Source: Flagellimonas_B algarum
Lineage (GTDB): Bacteria > Bacteroidota > Bacteroidia > Flavobacteriales > Flavobacteriaceae
DNA length: 64,000 nt
Direction: 5' to 3'
Assembly: GCF_040513375.1 (NCBI RefSeq)
Contig: NZ_JBEVTG010000001.1
Coordinates: 1,499,796-1,563,795, forward strand
The translations under genes and the position numbers were made by a program. The stretch's first letter is position 1, and the number at the start of each line of letters is the position of its first letter. Shown here piece by piece: positions 18,001-26,489 of this stretch. A model generated the notes under the pieces. The model was not told where the DNA came from and did no database searches. It saw only the letters and a program-made list of their open reading frames with translations.

Positions 18001-18922
18001 ATTGGAACTCGGGCAAGACTTCGGATCCAAGGGCGGCTACTGCTTCTTTAGCTGGGCGAGAACCGTATTTCAAGTTGAGGATGACATGATTGACGCCGTG
18101 ATGTTCCAGGTTTTTCAAATAAGCCACTAAAAATTCACTGCCGCATCGGAACCCGAGATGGATGGGCTTGGGTAAGGCTTTCGGATCATCGACCAGGTCG
18201 ATGTACAGCGATTGCATGTAGGGTTTCCAAGGTTGTTCCATTTTCGCAAGGCTATCATGCCAATCTTGCATGCTTCGTTTGAGATACCCAAAGTCCCTAG
18301 GGTAGTACAACCATCCGTCGGCATGTTCTGCGATCCAATCCAAGTTTTGGCCCGAATGGCCGGTAACGAACATGGGGGTGTGTCCACCATAGTTCGGCAC
18401 GAGATCCAGCGTTCCCGTTAAACTTCCGAAAGTATGGGACTCGTATTTTGGGAAGGAATTCCGCAACGCCTTTAGATAAGAGAAACTATCTCGGAACAGG
18501 GCCCCCTTGTCTTCCAGAATTTTGCCGAAGGCCGGATATTCGCTTGGGCGATCCCCAGAGGCAATGCCTAAAAGGAGACGGCCTTTTGATAGCACTTGAA
18601 GACTGGCCAGGGCTTTGGCGGTATGCACCGGATGCCGCAGGGGAAGAATGATACTCCCCGTGGCCAAGGCTATACGTTCAGTATGGTTCATGATATGGGT
18701 CATGTAGACCCAAGGGTCGTATAATTGCCCGGCATCACCAAAGGTTGGATCGTGAAAGGGGACATCGCGAAACCACAAGGCTTTGAATCCCAAGGCCTCT
18801 GCTTTTTGCGCCAGTTCTTCCTGTCCTTCCATCCGTGCCAGCGAACCGGAATAGGATTCGATGGGAAATACCAATCCCAGACTAAGTCGGTTCTTTTGGA
18901 TTACGTTTTCGAATACACCCAT
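17999..18922 (-). CDS. LLM-class flavin-dependent oxidoreductase
   Basis: A 307-residue luciferase-like monooxygenase. The fold is indicated by SLGLVFPIESYSG at the N-terminus, RIALATGSIILPLRHPVHTAKALASL and GRLLLGIASGDRPSEY in the middle. These proteins use FMN or F420-type flavin. Last gene of a minus-strand run with an SDR enzyme (stop one base before this start) and a DUF1330 protein. Such clusters next to an HxlR regulator usually respond to electrophiles or quinones, but the substrate is not evident here. Confidence 0.85.
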   Translation of the reverse strand: MGVFENVIQKNRLSLGLVFPIESYSGSLARMEGQEELAQKAEALGFKALWFRDVPFHDPTFGDAGQLYDPWVYMTHIMNHTERIALATGSIILPLRHPVHTAKALASLQVLSKGRLLLGIASGDRPSEYPAFGKILEDKGALFRDSFSYLKALRNSFPKYESHTFGSLTGTLDLVPNYGGHTPMFVTGHSGQNLDWIAEHADGWLYYPRDFGYLKRSMQDWHDSLAKMEQPWKPYMQSLYIDLVDDPKALPKPIHLGFRCGSEFLVAYLKNLEHHGVNHVILNLKYGSRPAKEAVAALGSEVLPEFQ

Positions 18923-18923
18923 A

Positions 18924-19745
18924 TCATTGGATTCTAGGGCCTAGGATGCGTTCGGTAGTCTGTAATAATCGGTCGATTTTGGTTGGGTCATAGGCATCGG
19001 TATGTGCCTTGCCGAACTGCCCACGGGGATCACCCGAGTCGTTGTCGAAATAGCCCCCGGTTTCGTTGGTAAATTCGGAAGAGACCGCCAAATCGTAGAG
19101 TAGATCAGCCCCTTTGGATGCCGGTGACCAGTGCTGGCCGTAGGCCTCTTGAACCATTTTGGTATTCAACAAGGAACCCGGATTTACCGCGGTGACCCTT
19201 ATTGAATGTTCTTTTTGGGCAAGATCCATACTCCACATGGTCAAGGCCAATTTGCTCTGCGCATAAGCCTCATTGGTCGATAGTGTGTTTTTTCCTTCCA
19301 AAGCGTGCATGTCTACCGGGGCTTGGGCCGCTGAGCTTAAGTTGACGACCCGGGCCAAGGCGGTTTTACGCAACAAAGGCAGCAAGGAACGGGTGAGTAG
19401 ATAAGGGGCGAGATAATTAACGGTGAATCGCAGGTCGAGCCCCTCCATGTTGGTGCGTTCGTGGCTATGGAAGACCCCGGCATTATTGATCAACACATCA
19501 AGCCGATCTAACTCAAAGTCGGTTTTTTTAGCCAAACGGGCCACCACATCGAGATCTGAGAAATCGGCCACGGCCCCATAGACCTCCCGGGTATTGGCTT
19601 CTTTTCTGATGTCAGCAATGGTGGCTTCCAGTTTTTCAGGATTCCGGCCGTGTAAAAAAAGGTGATGCCCGGCCTTGGCCAGTTTCATAGCGGCCATTTT
19701 GCCGATGCCATCCGTACTTCCAGTGATGAGGATGTTTTTTTTCAT
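18924..19745 (-). CDS. Short-chain dehydrogenase/reductase
   Basis: A 273-residue SDR: nucleotide-binding motif TGSTDGIG near the N-terminus, NNAG motif (LINNAGVFHS), active-site Ser in NLSSAAQA and a YAQSK catalytic Tyr/Lys pair. A typical classical SDR in length. It uses NAD(P)H; the substrate is unknown. It is nine bases downstream of the DUF1330 gene and one base upstream of the LLM gene, so the three are one operon, divergent from the HxlR repressor. Confidence 0.88.
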   Translation of the reverse strand: MKKNILITGSTDGIGKMAAMKLAKAGHHLFLHGRNPEKLEATIADIRKEANTREVYGAVADFSDLDVVARLAKKTDFELDRLDVLINNAGVFHSHERTNMEGLDLRFTVNYLAPYLLTRSLLPLLRKTALARVVNLSSAAQAPVDMHALEGKNTLSTNEAYAQSKLALTMWSMDLAQKEHSIRVTAVNPGSLLNTKMVQEAYGQHWSPASKGADLLYDLAVSSEFTNETGGYFDNDSGDPRGQFGKAHTDAYDPTKIDRLLQTTERILGPRIQ

Positions 19746-19754
19746 GCCTAGGGT

Positions 19755-20054
19755 TTAAGCGAGGTCGTCTTTGCCCTCGATGAGAAAATGGTGACTGATC
19801 GATCCCTTGGTACGCGCCTCAAGGTGTTTTTCGTAGTCGGGATCACCCATAAAGGCCAGGGCATCCGCTTTGGAAGGCCATTCCAAGACAATGCGCAAGG
19901 CCGCGGTGCTCTGGAGGCCTTCGAGTTGCTCATCCGAAGCCGTTCGCGCCAAATAGCGGCCACCATGCTTTTTGACCAGGCGGTTGGCAGCGGGTAGGTA
20001 TTCAGGGATCCAACTGTCATCGGTTGGGGTAACGTCTAAAACGGAATAATACAT
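19755..20054 (-). CDS. DUF1330 domain-containing protein
   Basis: A 99-residue protein of the dimeric alpha/beta-barrel type, with MYYSVLDVTPTD at the start, GGRYLART and RIVLEWPSKADALAF, all matching the DUF1330 pattern. Function unknown; related small proteins accompany oxidoreductases. First gene of the DUF1330-SDR-LLM operon, and the one whose leader carries the putative HxlR operator at 20068-20086. Confidence 0.85.
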   Translation of the reverse strand: MYYSVLDVTPTDDSWIPEYLPAANRLVKKHGGRYLARTASDEQLEGLQSTAALRIVLEWPSKADALAFMGDPDYEKHLEARTKGSISHHFLIEGKDDLA

Positions 20055-20067
20055 AGGATTGTAATTA

Positions 20068-20086
20068 AACTATACTTTTTATAGTT
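20068..20086. promoter_or_regulatory. Candidate HxlR operator
   Basis: AACTATA-CTTTT-TATAGTT is a perfect 7-bp inverted repeat with a 5-bp spacer, 14 bases upstream of the DUF1330 gene and beside the HxlR promoter. HxlR dimers bind short A/T-rich palindromes, so this is the natural site for control of the operon and autoregulation. Confidence 0.65.
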
Positions 20087-20115
20087 GCAAATGTAGGCGG
20101 GGCGGATTAGCTTTG
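20085..20115 (+). promoter_or_regulatory. Predicted promoter of the HxlR gene
   Basis: TAGCTTTG at 20108-20115 matches TAnnTTTG, and TTG at 20085-20087 lies 20 bp upstream. The upstream element overlaps the right arm of the palindrome, compatible with autorepression. Confidence 0.55.
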
Positions 20116-20159
20116 CAATAACGGTCAAAAAGGATAGTTCCAACTTTAACAATTCAATC

Positions 20160-20495
20160 ATGTATCAGGTAAAAGGCAAATCATACCCGTGTTGTACGAG
20201 CGTCACCATGGGGATCATCGGTGGTAAGTGGAAAACGGTGATTTTGTTCTATTTGATCGATGGACCGCTGCGTTACCATGAGTTGCGCAAGAAAATGTTC
20301 GGGGTGACCGAACGCACTTTGAGCCTACAATTGCAACAATTGGCCAACGATGGGGTCATTTCGAAAAAAGTATTCACTTCAAAACCACCTTTGAAAGTGG
20401 AGTATGCCTTGACCGAATTCGGGGAAACCTTGATTCCCATCTTGAAATCCGTCGCCGAGTGGGGCGATTTCGTAGTGGCCAATCACGCGGCTTAA
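20160..20495 (+). CDS. HxlR-family transcriptional regulator
   Basis: A 111-residue winged-helix protein with the family hallmarks: Cys pair near the N-terminus (SYPCCTSVTMGIIGGKWK), the recognition helix region YHELRKKMFGVTERTLSLQLQQL and the wing PPLKVEYALTEFGETLIPIL. Family members often sense thiol-reactive or quinone compounds through the N-terminal Cys. Divergent from the DUF1330-SDR-LLM operon, which it most likely represses through the palindrome in the shared intergenic region. Confidence 0.9.
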   Translation: MYQVKGKSYPCCTSVTMGIIGGKWKTVILFYLIDGPLRYHELRKKMFGVTERTLSLQLQQLANDGVISKKVFTSKPPLKVEYALTEFGETLIPILKSVAEWGDFVVANHAA

Positions 20496-20502
20496 TCCAA
20501 GC

Positions 20503-21246
20503 TTATTGGCCATAGAGCTCATGGATACCCCTGATGTCACCATCTTGCAAACCGGAGATGCCCAATGATAGGAAATCAGGATTCATGATATTGTTCGACT
20601 CGACATGGCCAAGCCCCAATACATGACCGGTCTCATGGATAATGAAATCACCGAAGGTCGTACAATCGTCAAAAGCCAAACCGGATTGGATGACCACAAT
20701 TCCTGAAAAAGCCGTGCAAGGTGCTGAGGGATAATTCGGATAACCGATCCCCCCTTGACGGATGTCGGCTACGAAAAAGCGGATATCGGCCGTACTGTTT
20801 TCCGGAAGTTCTTGAAATTCGATATTCGTAACCGTGGCCCAAGCCTGAAGTGCCCTACGGATTTCCGATTTGGCGCAGCTCGGCAAGGTCGCGAATGATT
20901 CGCTAGGCAGATCGATTTGGGCATGGGTGTCGATCATCCCATTTTCTTCTTGAAAACTAAAGCTTAGCGTGCCCCCTGCCGTTTCCGGGCCTTGGCTGTT
21001 GTATCCTGCTGGGGAAAACAGCGGGTTTTCGCCCCATTTGAATCCGAAAAGGCAATAATTCCCATTACCATTGGTGCATTCCGAAAGGGCGGCATTACAG
21101 CTCGAAAATCGCGAAGACGGGTTGAGGACCGCTGCTTCGTTGTCGGTATCGGGTTCATCATTACCGCAGGCGTTCCAGACCAAAACTACTGGGAAAACGA
21201 ACATCCATCTTCTGATAAGCTTCCATAGGGGCGTTGGATTTCTCAT
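20503..21246 (-). CDS. Matrixin-like zinc metalloprotease lipoprotein
   Basis: A 247-residue exported protein with a lipobox-like end of the signal peptide (VVLVWNAC). The C-terminal half is a metzincin catalytic domain: the zinc motif HETGHVLGLGH is followed by the Met-turn-like ESNNIMNP. The substrate is unknown; secreted matrixins in flavobacteria act on proteins or in self-processing. Last gene of a same-strand run with the VOC fusion, haloperoxidase-like and membrane protein genes, with gaps of 12 to 48 bases. Confidence 0.85.
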   Translation of the reverse strand: MRNPTPLWKLIRRWMFVFPVVLVWNACGNDEPDTDNEAAVLNPSSRFSSCNAALSECTNGNGNYCLFGFKWGENPLFSPAGYNSQGPETAGGTLSFSFQEENGMIDTHAQIDLPSESFATLPSCAKSEIRRALQAWATVTNIEFQELPENSTADIRFFVADIRQGGIGYPNYPSAPCTAFSGIVVIQSGLAFDDCTTFGDFIIHETGHVLGLGHVESNNIMNPDFLSLGISGLQDGDIRGIHELYGQ

Positions 21247-21282
21247 AGGTTGAAGGTAAGTTATTCCGTGTTTAAATGGGCA

Positions 21283-22275
21283 TTAGGTAAACAAAGGTAC
21301 TAGTCCAAAGATGATGAAAACCATCCAAACGAGTAAAATGACCCAATACAGTATCGGATTTTGGGTGCGCGAAACGGTTTCCATCAGGTAGGTTTGGCCA
21401 GACTTCAAATCTTGAACGACCCAAAACGTGAAAAATAGGCTCCAAAGCCAAGTCCAATCCCCAACGATCCCGGTCAAGATCAACAGCAATCCGATAATGG
21501 CCTTCCACTTTATTTTAGGATTGACCATCGCCTTATCGGCTGATTTAACCGGTCTCGATATGGGTACGATGTGGAAAAAGGCCCCGAAGGGATCACTATA
21601 GACTTTGGTCGAACCGTCTTCATAAACGACACTACCCTCGTTGGCTAGGACCGCTTTTTTTAGCCTAGGAAGATCATTTGAAGCAAAGTAAACACCCCAA
21701 TATTCATACTTGCCTTTGATGCGGTTCGCTACTTCATAAACCGACCCGATCCGTTGATGCCTAATATCGATAATATCGAATTCCCCGGTCAGTGCCGTAG
21801 GTTCGATCGACCAGGAAAACAAGGTCTCATAGAAAGGTTTGACTTTGGCGATATCGGAAATGAAGAGGGCGTTCCATACCAAAGCATTGGGGCTGTCGGT
21901 ATACCGAGAGTGAAGCTGGTTGCCTTCATAAATGGTGAAGCCCGCGCCAAGCGGATCTCGTATCAAGGCGATCTTGCCTGTAGGATTGTCCAATTCGACC
22001 AACTCAACGATTCCTCCTGAATCTTTTGCCAAGGCCACGCTTGCCGTTACGCTTTCGACTTCGATATACGACATCCAAAAGGAGGGCATGTTCATGTCTT
22101 TGAACCTTTGCGGGGTCTCGTACAATCCGGCTATGGTTTGTCCTTGATGCATGGCCGCGAAATAGCTGCCGTCTTCGGATCGGTAATCCCAATCAAAGAC
22201 CGCGGCGTAAAACGAACGGGCAGTGTCGAGGTCGTAGGTCGAAAGATCGGCGAAAACGAAGTGGTTCTTTTGCAT
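21283..22275 (-). CDS. Two VOC domains fused to a membrane domain
   Basis: A 330-residue protein with two glyoxalase/bleomycin-resistance-like (VOC) modules (about 1-117 and 125-240, starting HFVFADLSTYDLDTARSFY and LVWNALFISDIAKVKPFYE) and a C-terminal membrane part (about 258-330) with two to three helices (IIGLLLILTGIVGDWTWLWSL, ILYWVILLVWMVFIIFGLV). Tandem VOC proteins are common; the membrane tail is not. The metal ligands typical of glyoxalase I are not clearly conserved. Forty-eight bases downstream of the haloperoxidase-like gene. Function unknown. Confidence 0.75.
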   Translation of the reverse strand: MQKNHFVFADLSTYDLDTARSFYAAVFDWDYRSEDGSYFAAMHQGQTIAGLYETPQRFKDMNMPSFWMSYIEVESVTASVALAKDSGGIVELVELDNPTGKIALIRDPLGAGFTIYEGNQLHSRYTDSPNALVWNALFISDIAKVKPFYETLFSWSIEPTALTGEFDIIDIRHQRIGSVYEVANRIKGKYEYWGVYFASNDLPRLKKAVLANEGSVVYEDGSTKVYSDPFGAFFHIVPISRPVKSADKAMVNPKIKWKAIIGLLLILTGIVGDWTWLWSLFFTFWVVQDLKSGQTYLMETVSRTQNPILYWVILLVWMVFIIFGLVPLFT

Positions 22276-22323
22276 ACTCCAGAAACGTACCTAAAAGTAC
22301 TGCGCTTGCCTTAGAAATCAAAT

Positions 22324-23658
22324 CTATTCATGAATAGGGAGCAAGTAATTGGAGTTCGCATAGGCGCCGATGGTATTGCCAAGACGATGCCCTTCTTCGG
22401 AATCATAGCGAAAATGGATGCCCAGGTAGACCCTTGAGATGGCGGCCTCGTAGCCTGCTTGTGAAAAACTATCAAAGGAACGGGTCGGTGGATCCATATA
22501 TAGGGTTGGAGAGAAAGGGCCAGAACTATCAACGGTTTCCGTAACCATGGTAAACCCATAGGTGTCACCGGTGCCCAAGGTCGCTGCTAGCACCGTCATA
22601 GCAGCTGAACTGGCCGTGCCATGTGCTGACGGATACGAAGGAAAGGCATAGGTGTGCTGATGTAGATTGTTCCAATCGGGATCTGCTTCAGTAGCATCGT
22701 TGCCATCGTGTTCCGCCCATCGTATCGCCGTATAAGGCCGCCAATGATTGTAGTGGAACTTGTTGTCAAAGACGTTGATATACGCATCGTAAACCGTCAT
22801 GTTGAGCAGGGCGTAGACACGCGCGGCCTGCCAAAGATCTAAGGTTTCCTGGACGATAAGTTGGCGGGCCAGTCGGTTATGGGAGTTTTCGACGAAGTCT
22901 TTCCACCATAAAGCCAAATGCCGTTGGTCTTGGCTTCGCACTTCACTGTTTTCAGACCCAAAGGATTTCACCTCATCAAATGCCGTGGCATAAGCCGCAC
23001 TTTGGATGTCCGGCGGTGGGGGTGACCGAAACTGATCTGCTTTTTGGAGCAAGAACGTTTTGGCTTGGGCCCAGCCTGCACCGAACACAAAACCCTCGGG
23101 GGTTCCACTATGTTCGTTGAATTCGGCGTAAACGCCAGGTGCCATAGGGTGCCAGGTGTATTCGGCTTCGCCGTTCCAACCATCATCTTGACGTAAATCG
23201 ATTATGGCGCTGGCAGCCGCTTCACCTAAGGCCTTGGCCTGGGTGATTTGGGATTCGGGGATTTCGGTGGTCCATTGCCCCAACAAACTGTCAAGCACTG
23301 ACTTTTGATCAGGATATTGCCCTACAGCCACGGTATGCATGGCATAAGCCACCGAAAGCTCTGGTAAGCTCGCGGAACTGGCCGACTCAAAAGTGTAGGG
23401 GGTATAAACGGGAGCGATGCTGTTCAAAGCATCGTGGGCGGCCACATGCATCATGGCTGCGGTGCGAAGGCCTTTTAAGGTTAACAGCCCATCTTCGGCC
23501 ACTGCCATTTCGAAAACGCTGCGGTTGAAGGCATCCAACACTTTGGTGCCGTGGTTTTTTGGGTCCACGGTATTCGGGCTGCAGGTCATCAGCAGGATGG
23601 TGGCACATAGACCGCTTAGGGTCAGAATAACGGAACGGGAAATAGCCTGTGGTTTCAT
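22324..23658 (-). CDS. Vanadium-haloperoxidase-like / PAP2-family lipoprotein
   Basis: A 444-residue exported protein with lipobox LLMTC. The C-terminal half carries the three phosphate/vanadate-binding motifs shared by PAP2 phosphatases and vanadium haloperoxidases: KFHYNHWRP (Lys300, Arg307), SYPSAHGT (His346) and SRVYLGIHFRYD (Arg409, His415). Overall length and the helical N-terminal half fit the bacterial vanadium-dependent haloperoxidase family. Whether it oxidises halide or is a phosphatase cannot be decided from sequence. Marine flavobacteria carry haloperoxidases, so halogen chemistry is plausible. Twelve bases downstream of the membrane protein gene. Confidence 0.85.
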   Translation of the reverse strand: MKPQAISRSVILTLSGLCATILLMTCSPNTVDPKNHGTKVLDAFNRSVFEMAVAEDGLLTLKGLRTAAMMHVAAHDALNSIAPVYTPYTFESASSASLPELSVAYAMHTVAVGQYPDQKSVLDSLLGQWTTEIPESQITQAKALGEAAASAIIDLRQDDGWNGEAEYTWHPMAPGVYAEFNEHSGTPEGFVFGAGWAQAKTFLLQKADQFRSPPPPDIQSAAYATAFDEVKSFGSENSEVRSQDQRHLALWWKDFVENSHNRLARQLIVQETLDLWQAARVYALLNMTVYDAYINVFDNKFHYNHWRPYTAIRWAEHDGNDATEADPDWNNLHQHTYAFPSYPSAHGTASSAAMTVLAATLGTGDTYGFTMVTETVDSSGPFSPTLYMDPPTRSFDSFSQAGYEAAISRVYLGIHFRYDSEEGHRLGNTIGAYANSNYLLPIHE

Positions 23659-23670
23659 AGGTATTTGTTT

Positions 23671-24402
23671 TTAGCCCTTGATCAGGGTTCGGATGAGATA
23701 TTCAATGGTTTCAGATCGCCCCAGCAGTTCGATGAAACAAGCGTAGATATTGATTCCGACGGCAAGCCAGGTAGCCGGATGTTTTAGCTTTTGATATTTC
23801 AAGGCCGCCAAAAGGACCATGGCGATGATCAAGCCTTGGGTGAAATATACCGGACCCATAATCTCGATATCGGGCCAATCATCGATGTTCATGACAATAG
23901 CGATACCCTGGATGCCGCGCCCCAGGGCCGGCATCATGATGATAAAAACCGTACTGATCAACCACCACGCGTGATTTTCCATGTTTTTCCTTTCGATGAT
24001 GCTTTGGATCACGGCGTAACCGAACGCCAAGATCATGGGGATTTCCACTGCGGCCACCCCGATGAAGAACCACGGCTCAAAAGGGCCAAAAAGATCCCTG
24101 AACTCAGCCGAACGATCGGCCGAAACAATGTCGCGGTGCATCATGCTAAAAGCGGTTATGCATACCCCACCGGCAAGGAACATGCCGATGATACCGTTGG
24201 TTCGATGTCTGGCCAGTTGGCCATGGGTCGCTAAATACGGTTGGATGATCAAATAGAGGTACCAAATCGTTCCACTCCAATAGTGCACATGTACCGACCA
24301 AGCGTTGTCGGTAAAATCTCCCCAATAGTCCCTAAAGATGCCGAATTGCATGAACACCATCGGAAGCAGCATCCAAAGGTGTAGGCTTTTGTATTTCTTC
24401 AT
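23671..24402 (-). CDS. Multi-pass membrane protein, unknown function
   Basis: A 243-residue protein with six to seven hydrophobic helices and several His-rich positions (HVHYWSGTIWYLY, HGQLARHRTNGIIGM, MMHRD, NHAWWLI). The pattern recalls DUF2306-like or heme-binding membrane proteins, but I cannot assign it. First gene of the run with the haloperoxidase-like protein, VOC fusion and matrixin. Divergent from the AraC regulator. Confidence 0.65.
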   Translation of the reverse strand: MKKYKSLHLWMLLPMVFMQFGIFRDYWGDFTDNAWSVHVHYWSGTIWYLYLIIQPYLATHGQLARHRTNGIIGMFLAGGVCITAFSMMHRDIVSADRSAEFRDLFGPFEPWFFIGVAAVEIPMILAFGYAVIQSIIERKNMENHAWWLISTVFIIMMPALGRGIQGIAIVMNIDDWPDIEIMGPVYFTQGLIIAMVLLAALKYQKLKHPATWLAVGINIYACFIELLGRSETIEYLIRTLIKG

Positions 24403-24575
24403 AAAAGGTTGTGGTTGTTATATGTTAAATCATTGATTAAAAGGTAGTTGATCTATCGAGTGAAGAAGTGTGGAATTGTGTCAATGGTTTGGATTCCTTT
24501 ATTTTTGGTCTGTGGTCGGCCACAAATGCGGGAATGCTTTGCGGCGCGGCCGAATTTCAGTAACTTAACTTTCGT

Positions 24576-25433
24576 ATGGTACGCGACGTCCTCAATATCA
24601 ACGAGTTCATTGTCTTGATCGAACAGGCAGATTCCGACAAGGTAATCATCGATTCGTGTCGTTTTGACGAACCTCTGATCGCAGTGGCTTTTTATGGCTC
24701 GGGCAATGTGCATTTGAGTATGGATTATGCCGGACAAAAGAACGCTTATGAGCATACCAAGGGATTGGCCATTTCGTTTTATGCCGATACCACTGTTGAT
24801 TGTGTACATACCGTTGCCCCTGATAAGCCCTTGCAATGTGTTTTGATCGCTACGGCGCCCCGCAACCTTCAAAACCTGCCCAATGGGGAAGGCGAATTGT
24901 TTACCGATCTTTTAGACCAATTGGTGCGGCCGAAGGCACCCTATGTAGAAGGGCCGCGGTTTTTCATGACCCCTGAGATGGAACAGATCGTCGACAATAT
25001 TTTTGCCAATAGGTATGAAGGAAAGGCCAAGATGATGTTCTTTAGAAGTCAGGTCACTGCTTTGCTATCCCATTTCTTCTGGCAGTTGTCTACCTTGGAA
25101 ACCCAGGATATCAAAACCGGGGAACGTGAAAAACTATACCATGCCAAAGAGATCCTCTCGAACAATTTGGAGACACCCCCTTCGTTGGCTGAACTCTCGC
25201 GCCTAATCGGATTGAACACTTTTCAATTGAAAAAGGACTTTAAGGCCATGTTCGGGGTCCCTGTTTTTAAATACCTGCAAAACGAACGCATGGTGAAAGC
25301 CCATGATCTGATTCGAAGGAACGAAGCCACCGTACAGGAAGCGGCGTGGCACGTGGGCTATGATAGTTTAAGTTCGTTTTCAAACGCTTTCCATAAAAAA
25401 TTCGGTTTCCGACCGAGCGATGTCAAGGTTTGA
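24576..25433 (+). CDS. AraC-family transcriptional regulator
   Basis: A 285-residue regulator: an unassigned N-terminal sensor part and a C-terminal AraC double helix-turn-helix (about 190-285) with PSLAELSRLIGLNTFQLKKD and AAWHVGYDSLSSFSNAFHKKF. It lies upstream of three same-strand genes (DUF5367, DUF1772, NmrA-like). A pair of direct repeats with 21-bp period sits in front of that operon, as expected for an AraC activator acting on it. Confidence 0.9.
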   Translation: MVRDVLNINEFIVLIEQADSDKVIIDSCRFDEPLIAVAFYGSGNVHLSMDYAGQKNAYEHTKGLAISFYADTTVDCVHTVAPDKPLQCVLIATAPRNLQNLPNGEGELFTDLLDQLVRPKAPYVEGPRFFMTPEMEQIVDNIFANRYEGKAKMMFFRSQVTALLSHFFWQLSTLETQDIKTGEREKLYHAKEILSNNLETPPSLAELSRLIGLNTFQLKKDFKAMFGVPVFKYLQNERMVKAHDLIRRNEATVQEAAWHVGYDSLSSFSNAFHKKFGFRPSDVKV

Positions 25434-25465
25434 ATTATCTGATATACAAATACTTGCGATAACTG

Positions 25466-25501
25466 CTCCTTTTCGAACAAATCATCCTCCTTTTTGAACA
25501 A
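25466..25501 (+). promoter_or_regulatory. AraC-type direct-repeat activator site
   Basis: CTCCTTTTCGAACAA (25466-25480) and CTCCTTTTTGAACAA (25487-25501) are direct repeats identical at 14 of 15 positions, with a period of 21 bp, the spacing of AraC half-sites. The second copy reaches the place where a -33 element should be. Confidence 0.75.
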
Positions 25502-25522
25502 GCCGCGGTTTTAGACGGGTCC

Positions 25523-25530
25523 TAGTTTTG
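25523..25530 (+). promoter_or_regulatory. -7 element of the AraC-controlled operon
   Basis: TAGTTTTG matches TAnnTTTG, but no TTTG is found 19-20 bp upstream. The downstream direct repeat occupies that position, which suggests an activator-dependent promoter. Leader to ATG 25555 would be about 18 bases. Confidence 0.6.
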
Positions 25531-25554
25531 TGCTGTAATCAAAATACAAACATC

Positions 25555-25965
25555 ATGAAACTATTAAAATCGATACTCATCGCAGTCACCATCTGGACCT
25601 TGGGGGTGCTCTCTTTTACGGTATCCTTTTTTGTGCCGGTACTTGACGACTCCCAATTACAGGCCAATCTCGTATTGTTCTTAGCCATAGGCCCTATCGT
25701 TTGGTTCGGATCTTGGCTGTATTACCGAAATGGTCGTACTACCCACGGCTTACAGGCCGGCCTGTTCTTTTTCGGGATGGCCGCCTTGCTCGATGCCTTG
25801 GTGACCGTGCCTCTATTGGTCGTACCACAAGGAGGGAGCCACCTTGCCTTTTTCTCCGATCCGGGCTTTTGGGCCATTGGTCTTGAATTCGTCTTAACGA
25901 CCCTATTGTATTGGCATGTCAAGGTGAGAAGTCGTACACAGAAGTTTATGAATCAATCAAAATGA
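25555..25965 (+). CDS. DUF5367-like membrane protein
   Basis: A 136-residue protein with four hydrophobic helices (about 5-25, 35-55, 68-90, 103-122) and a short basic tail, resembling DUF5367 proteins. ATG at 25555 begins directly with the first helix; an in-frame start nine codons upstream would overlap the promoter. First gene of the putative AraC-controlled operon; the DUF1772 gene follows after six bases. Function unknown. Confidence 0.75.
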   Translation: MKLLKSILIAVTIWTLGVLSFTVSFFVPVLDDSQLQANLVLFLAIGPIVWFGSWLYYRNGRTTHGLQAGLFFFGMAALLDALVTVPLLVVPQGGSHLAFFSDPGFWAIGLEFVLTTLLYWHVKVRSRTQKFMNQSK

Positions 25966-25971
25966 AGCATC

Positions 25972-26463
25972 ATGGAAGTAACAGCAAGCAATCTAACCCT
26001 ATTCGCGGCAACACTATTAATTGGGCTTACAGCAGGGCTATGTTTCACCTGGGGAAACGCCGTTACCCCTGGTATTGGACAATTGGAGGACCTCGGGTAC
26101 CTGCAGGCCTTTCAGAAAATGAACAGAAGTATTGAAAACCCGATGTTCTTTATGGTCTTTTTTGGATCGTTTTTGGTGGGGATAGCCGCCATCATTTCAA
26201 ACAAAGCCATATCACCAGAGCATTTTAGGTTGGTCAGCTTGGCCATCGGAATCTATTTTATCGGGGTCGTGTTGGTAACGGTTTTCGGCAACGTGCCATT
26301 GAATCGTTTGCTCGACAATGCCGATTTGGCGCAAAGTACAACCCTCGAATTGCGACAATTGCGTGAGCGGTTCGAACAGCCTTGGAACCGGTTCCATATC
26401 CTTCGGATCCTATCGGCCATCATCGCTTTTTCAATGCTCCTTATCGCAGGAATCAACAAATAA
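25972..26463 (+). CDS. DUF1772 / anthrone-oxygenase-like membrane protein
   Basis: A 163-residue protein with four membrane helices and the family pattern LTAGLCFTWGNAVTPGIGQL, FQKMNRSIENPMFF and VPLNRLLDN. DUF1772 includes anthrone oxygenases that hydroxylate polycyclic anthrones, but most bacterial members have no known substrate. It sits between the DUF5367 and NmrA-like genes in the AraC-controlled cluster, with short gaps on both sides. Confidence 0.85.
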   Translation: MEVTASNLTLFAATLLIGLTAGLCFTWGNAVTPGIGQLEDLGYLQAFQKMNRSIENPMFFMVFFGSFLVGIAAIISNKAISPEHFRLVSLAIGIYFIGVVLVTVFGNVPLNRLLDNADLAQSTTLELRQLRERFEQPWNRFHILRILSAIIAFSMLLIAGINK

Positions 26464-26489
26464 GTATAAACATCAAAATTCTAAACATC

